DNA of 64,000 nt, taken from positions 104,242 to 168,241 of the forward strand of contig CABVDH010000004.1 of assembly GCA_902497065.1 (NCBI GenBank), in the 5' to 3' direction. This DNA is from an uncultured Collinsella sp. (GTDB taxonomy: Bacteria; Actinomycetota; Coriobacteriia; Coriobacteriales; Coriobacteriaceae). Below, one piece after another: positions 60,434 through 64,000 of the stretch. The notes beneath the pieces were generated by a model. It saw only the letters and a list, made by a program, of their open reading frames with translations. It did not search any database and was not told where the DNA came from. Positions within the stretch are counted from its first letter, which is position 1. Each line of letters opens with the position of its first letter. Position numbers and translations under genes: made by a program.

Positions 60434-63100
60434 CTACTCCTGCACCTTGAGTGCCTCGGCCAGGCCCACACGTTTGATGGAACGCATGTGCAACAGCGCC
60501 ACGACCAGGTAGGTCGCAAAGCCGATTCCTGCGCACGCCGCCATGGACCAAGCGGGCGCATAGATTTCGATATTGCCGTTGTAGGCGAGCAGCATCGAGC
60601 GGAAGATGGCCGTGAGCGAGCCAATAATGACCGGCAGACTCAGCACGAGCGACGCCGCCACGCACAGCGTGATCGAGCGGATGTACAGATGCGAGATCTC
60701 GCTATCGCGATAGCCAAAGACTTTCATATAGCTAATCGAACGGGCGCTGTGGTCGATCACAGCCTTGGTCAGTAGATACATAAACAGCAGGAAGATAAAC
60801 ACCGCGAGGCCAACCATCATGCCGATCATTTTGCTCATCATGCCGATGAACTGGTCGCCCACGGCGCGCATGTCGTCGGGCGTGGTATCGCCGGCAAAGT
60901 AGCGCGCGTCGAGGTCGAGCTTCTCGTCGCTCACATAGCCGTTAAAGTAGGCGGCGTCGTTGTCGAACAGCTCGTTAAAGTCGTCGATACTCATATAGAT
61001 ATTCATGTCCGACTTGGAGCCCCAGGCACAGTCCTTGCCCGCGCACTCAAGAGAATAATGCTCGCCCTCGTACTTGTCGTCGAGCGTGACCTTCTGGCCC
61101 TCGCTCCAGCCAAACTTGTCGAGCAGGCCGCCGCCAAAGACGACGTGTCCGTCGCCGACGTTGAGGCCTTTCCAATAGCACGAATCGGTTGAAATGCCGT
61201 AGACGGAAATCGTCTCCTCGCCATTCCCATCGCCTCGGTCGTATTGCAACTGGTAAACGGCATATTTCTCGGCCTGCGCGATTGCGCCCGCGCCGTTGTC
61301 AATCGTGTTGACCGGGTGAATGTCGTCGTTGTCGGTGTCGATCTTAGAGGCCTTGCCAATCAGGTCGATAGCCTCGTCGCGGTTGCAGCCGAGGATATCG
61401 GCAAGGTCATCGAGGCGCGCATAAAGCGCATCCTTCTTGTCCTGGACCTTGGTAAGCGCATCCTGCGCCGCAGTCAGGCTCTCGGCAGACGGAGATGCGG
61501 TCGCGGCATCGGCTGCCGTCTGCGCCGCATCGGCCGCGTCGTCAAGCTCGTCATCGGCATCTTGGGCGGCGGAAAGCAGCGCGCCGTCAACCGACTGCAA
61601 GCGCTCGAGTGCTGACCACTGCTCGCGCTCCTCGGCAGTGCCCTCGAGCTCCAGCGGCGCCTTGAGCGTGTACTGGTGCTCGGCGACCAGGCTTGTCTCG
61701 AGGTTGTCCGCGTAGTGCGTCATCGTGGGCAGAATCGCCAGGCCAAAGAGCAGCAGCAGCGAGGCAAACGCAATGCCCACAAAGAGCGTGACAAAGTTGC
61801 CCAGGTTGCGCAGAAAGATACGCAGGCGGAAGCGGGAAACAAAACCCATACGCTCCGGCAGTTGCATACCGCGCTTGGTGCCCGATTTGCCGCTCGCCTC
61901 GTGACGAAGGAACTGCAACGGCGTCTTGCCCATTTTGCGAAGCAGACCCACCAGCGTGATGAGGATGAGCGCGGCGGCGGGAACCACGGCGCACTTCACA
62001 AAGATCTCCCAGCTCCAGTACACCTGGAAGGAAGGCAGGCTGTACGACCCGTAATAGAGGCTGCGCATGGGCTCGGTAAAGAACACAACGCCGAGCGCAG
62101 TGCCCAAAAGCGCCGCGACCACGCCCACGATGGCGGGAAGTGCCAGGTAGTGCAGGACGATCTCGCGACGGCGATAACCGCTGGCGAGCAGCGTGCCGAT
62201 GATGGCACTCTCCTCCTCGATGGTGGCGTCGGTAAGGACCACAAAGACAAACGCCATGATCACGATGATGATGTCGAGCAGCGTCATCCACATCATGGAG
62301 TCGCCGTCCACGTCGTCGCGCGCATAGCCAATGCCCTGGTTGGAATCGGCGTCGATGAGGTCATCCACGCGTGCATCGGCATCGGCGAGCGCCTCCACCA
62401 TATCCTGCTCGGCATCGGTGCGATCCGCGGTGGGGAGGTCGCGATCGGTAAAGATAAAGGAATAGGCGTAGGCAGGCGCGCCACCGGCGTCCTCAAGCGC
62501 GGCAAAGCCGGCGTCGGTGACCTCGGCCACGCCGTACGTGATGGTGTTCACCGTAAAGTCCGAATTGTTGAGGAACAGCGCCTGGCTATCGGGCTGGGTC
62601 ATGATGCCGCAGATGGTGTAGGCGCGGCCCTCGAGCTCGATTTTATCGCCCACGGACAGGTTGTTATTGGTGGCAAAGACACGGTCGATGGCCACCTCGT
62701 CATCTGCCTTTGGCTGCTTGCCCTCGCTGTACGACGCAATGTCGACCTTGGTGCGGTGCGCATAGGTGCGCAGTGTGCGCTTGGTGCCATCGTCGCCGGC
62801 GGTCTTTTTGATGATGGCGTCGATGGAGAAATTCTTGTAGAGCGTGACGCCGCCGACGTCGCCGGCTGCATCCTCGGCGGCCTTGAGTTGATCGTCGGTA
62901 GCCTCGAAGGAGGTGGTCACGCGGCCGTCCTCAATCGTGTACGCATCGCGCATGTCATCGATAAGGCAGCCGATGGAATGCGCCGCGAGCAAAAAGCCCG
63001 AGGTGAGAGCGATACTTCCGCACATAAGCAAAAAGATGCCCAGGTACTTGCCGATATTGCGGCGCAGCTCGCGTGGGAGACGTTTTGCGAGAGGTGTCAT
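60434..63100 (-). CDS. ABC transporter permease, FtsX/MacB-like
   Basis: 888 residues from the ATG at 63100, 8 bases after the ATPase stop. Helices: one near 15-40, three in about 265-400 (LLDIIIVIMAFVFVVLTD, LHYLALPAIVGVVAALLGTA), one near 450, and three near the C-terminus (IGMMVGLAVFIFLLFMYLLT). Large extracytoplasmic domains lie at 45-260 and 475-740, the latter with a coiled coil (ADAAQTAADAATASPSAESL). Both halves have an FtsX-type fold. Such systems export lipids, peptides or proteins, or act by moving the outside domains. Cargo unknown. Confidence 0.92.
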   Translation of the reverse strand: MTPLAKRLPRELRRNIGKYLGIFLLMCGSIALTSGFLLAAHSIGCLIDDMRDAYTIEDGRVTTSFEATDDQLKAAEDAAGDVGGVTLYKNFSIDAIIKKTAGDDGTKRTLRTYAHRTKVDIASYSEGKQPKADDEVAIDRVFATNNNLSVGDKIELEGRAYTICGIMTQPDSQALFLNNSDFTVNTITYGVAEVTDAGFAALEDAGGAPAYAYSFIFTDRDLPTADRTDAEQDMVEALADADARVDDLIDADSNQGIGYARDDVDGDSMMWMTLLDIIIVIMAFVFVVLTDATIEEESAIIGTLLASGYRRREIVLHYLALPAIVGVVAALLGTALGVVFFTEPMRSLYYGSYSLPSFQVYWSWEIFVKCAVVPAAALILITLVGLLRKMGKTPLQFLRHEASGKSGTKRGMQLPERMGFVSRFRLRIFLRNLGNFVTLFVGIAFASLLLLFGLAILPTMTHYADNLETSLVAEHQYTLKAPLELEGTAEEREQWSALERLQSVDGALLSAAQDADDELDDAADAAQTAADAATASPSAESLTAAQDALTKVQDKKDALYARLDDLADILGCNRDEAIDLIGKASKIDTDNDDIHPVNTIDNGAGAIAQAEKYAVYQLQYDRGDGNGEETISVYGISTDSCYWKGLNVGDGHVVFGGGLLDKFGWSEGQKVTLDDKYEGEHYSLECAGKDCAWGSKSDMNIYMSIDDFNELFDNDAAYFNGYVSDEKLDLDARYFAGDTTPDDMRAVGDQFIGMMSKMIGMMVGLAVFIFLLFMYLLTKAVIDHSARSISYMKVFGYRDSEISHLYIRSITLCVAASLVLSLPVIIGSLTAIFRSMLLAYNGNIEIYAPAWSMAACAGIGFATYLVVALLHMRSIKRVGLAEALKVQE

Positions 63101-63108
63101 GGCGCCGC

Positions 63109-63822
63109 CTACCAATCGAGCTCGGCGGCCGAGACGAGCGACTCGTTGAGCTCATCCTCGACGATGCGCCCGTCGCGCAGGCGCAGCACGCGATTGGCCA
63201 TGCGCGCGATGGCGGCATTGTGGGTGACAATGATGATGGTGCAGCCGTACTCGTGATTGACATCCTCCATGAGCTGCAAGATTTCCTTGGACGTCTTATA
63301 GTCGAGCGCACCGGTGGGCTCGTCGCACAGCAGCAGGCCCGGGTTTTTGACGAGCGCACGGCCGATAGCGCAGCGCTGCTGCTGGCCGCCCGAGACCTGG
63401 CGCGGGAACTTGTTGCGGTGCTCGTAGAGGCCCAGTGAACGCAGCAGGTCGTCGATGTTGAGCGGGTTTTTGGACAGGTGTGCCGTGACCTCGATGTTTT
63501 CCTTGATGGTGAGGTCGGGCACCAGGTTGTAGAACTGGAACACGAAGCCCAGCTCGCGTCGGCGATACTCGCCCAGGTCGCCGGCGTTGAGCGTGGTGAG
63601 GTCGCAGCCGTCCACCAGAATAGAGCCGCCGTCGGCATCCTCCAGGCCGCCGATCAGGTTGAGAAAGGTCGACTTGCCCGAGCCGGAGGGCCCCAGCATG
63701 ACGCAGATCTCGCCGCGGTCGATAGACGTGTTGATGCCGTCGAGCACCGTCAGGCGTGCATCTCCATCGCCGTAGTGCTTTTTGAGATCCTTAACCTGGA
63801 CGTAGGCTTTCTGCGTTGCCAT
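63109..63822 (-). CDS. ABC transporter ATPase, MacB/LolD type
   Basis: 237 residues from ATG 63822 (GGGGGAT upstream; an ATG at 63834 is possible). Walker A GPSGSGKST, Q-loop FVFQFYNLVPDLT, signature VSGGQQQR, Walker B LLLCDEPTGALD and switch VTHN are all intact. Pairs with the permease downstream. It is typical of the LolD/MacB branch that partners FtsX-like permeases. Confidence 0.95.
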   Translation of the reverse strand: MATQKAYVQVKDLKKHYGDGDARLTVLDGINTSIDRGEICVMLGPSGSGKSTFLNLIGGLEDADGGSILVDGCDLTTLNAGDLGEYRRRELGFVFQFYNLVPDLTIKENIEVTAHLSKNPLNIDDLLRSLGLYEHRNKFPRQVSGGQQQRCAIGRALVKNPGLLLCDEPTGALDYKTSKEILQLMEDVNHEYGCTIIIVTHNAAIARMANRVLRLRDGRIVEDELNESLVSAAELDW

Positions 63823-63917
63823 GGTATCCCCCATTGTTAGCCTCGTGCTACTTTATGAGCATAATAGTAAACCTTGGCGAACTATTTTGGGGCGAGGCTT
63901 GGGATTTATTTCAGACT

Positions 63918-64000
63918 AGTCATTGGGGACGCTCTTAAATGACTAGCTGTTGGGGACACTCTTTCGCCACCAGGCAGTTGGGGACAGTCCTTGCCGGCCC
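63918..64000. repeat. GGGGAC repeats at the window end
   Basis: AGTCATTGGGGACGCTCTTA with AATGACT, followed by TTGGGGACACTCTTTCG and AGTTGGGGACAGTCCTTG. The window ends within this repeat. Confidence 0.8.

Overview
The window is high-GC bacterial chromosome, about 60% G+C by eye. It has no rRNA or tRNA gene, phage, insertion sequence or CRISPR array that I can recognise. Gene content and style suggest a gut Coriobacteriia, most likely Collinsella. The clues are membrane-anchored LuxR regulators, a DUF362 ferredoxin protein, NikR beside hyp genes, and many short palindromic repeats containing GGGGAC..CTTAAATGA motifs. The genus is an inference from style, not from a marker gene.

Layout. 1-3035 (minus): dnaK-grpE-dnaJ, with dnaJ cut by the window edge. 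3692-3877: a 2[4Fe-4S] ferredoxin. 3970-7836 (minus): de novo NAD operon nadA-nadB-nadC closed by its likely repressor niaR, with a large palindrome over the nadA promoter. 8129-10128: a LytTR/GHKL two-component pair. 10905-17385 (plus): thioredoxin, a small protein plus NikR, then hypF-C-D-E for [NiFe]-hydrogenase maturation; hypA, hypB and hydrogenase genes are not in the window. 17490-22767: a HAD phosphatase, a lipoprotein, a free PTS EIIA(Glc), a Fic protein with a damaged 5' end, and pyrE, all surrounded by repeats. 23205-25973: an MgtA-type Mg2+ P-ATPase behind a long structured leader. 26155-27699: a membrane LuxR protein. 28060-32357: four genes with zinc ribbons, an SPFH-like domain and a lipoprotein, resembling the B. 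subtilis ydjGHI envelope module. 32548-36547 (minus): a three-gene overlapping sensor/kinase/regulator operon. 36717-45509 (minus): a DUF4867 protein, luxS, a LacI regulator, a beta-glucoside set (licT-bglP-bglA), a nucleoside hydrolase and ribokinase. 45696-47912: an acyltransferase-3/SGNH protein. 48430-51545 (minus): an Nramp-related transporter with an MgtE-like protein. 51874-57659 (minus): envelope genes, including a deacetylase-like protein without its histidines, a CorC/CNNM protein and a TrhA-like protein. 57846-63822: a hydrolase, a DUF362 protein and a MacB/FtsX-like ABC exporter.

Themes. Four loci relate to magnesium: mgtA, the Nramp-like/MgtE-like pair and corC. The first two sit behind structured leaders that do not look like an M-box. 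Sugar control is by RNA: antiterminator target sites lie upstream of licT and overlap the licT stop codon. The PTS permease lacks EIIA and could use the separate EIIA at 19443-19979.

The most unusual observations are these: (1) two copies of a ~165-nt structured element after minus-strand genes, whose outer stem differs completely in sequence but stays paired; (2) the Nramp-like/MgtE-like operon and its leader; (3) the mgtA leader, in which a small ORF pairs over 19 positions with sequence just upstream of mgtA; (4) two three-unit arrays of 46-nt palindromes with 15-16-nt spacers.
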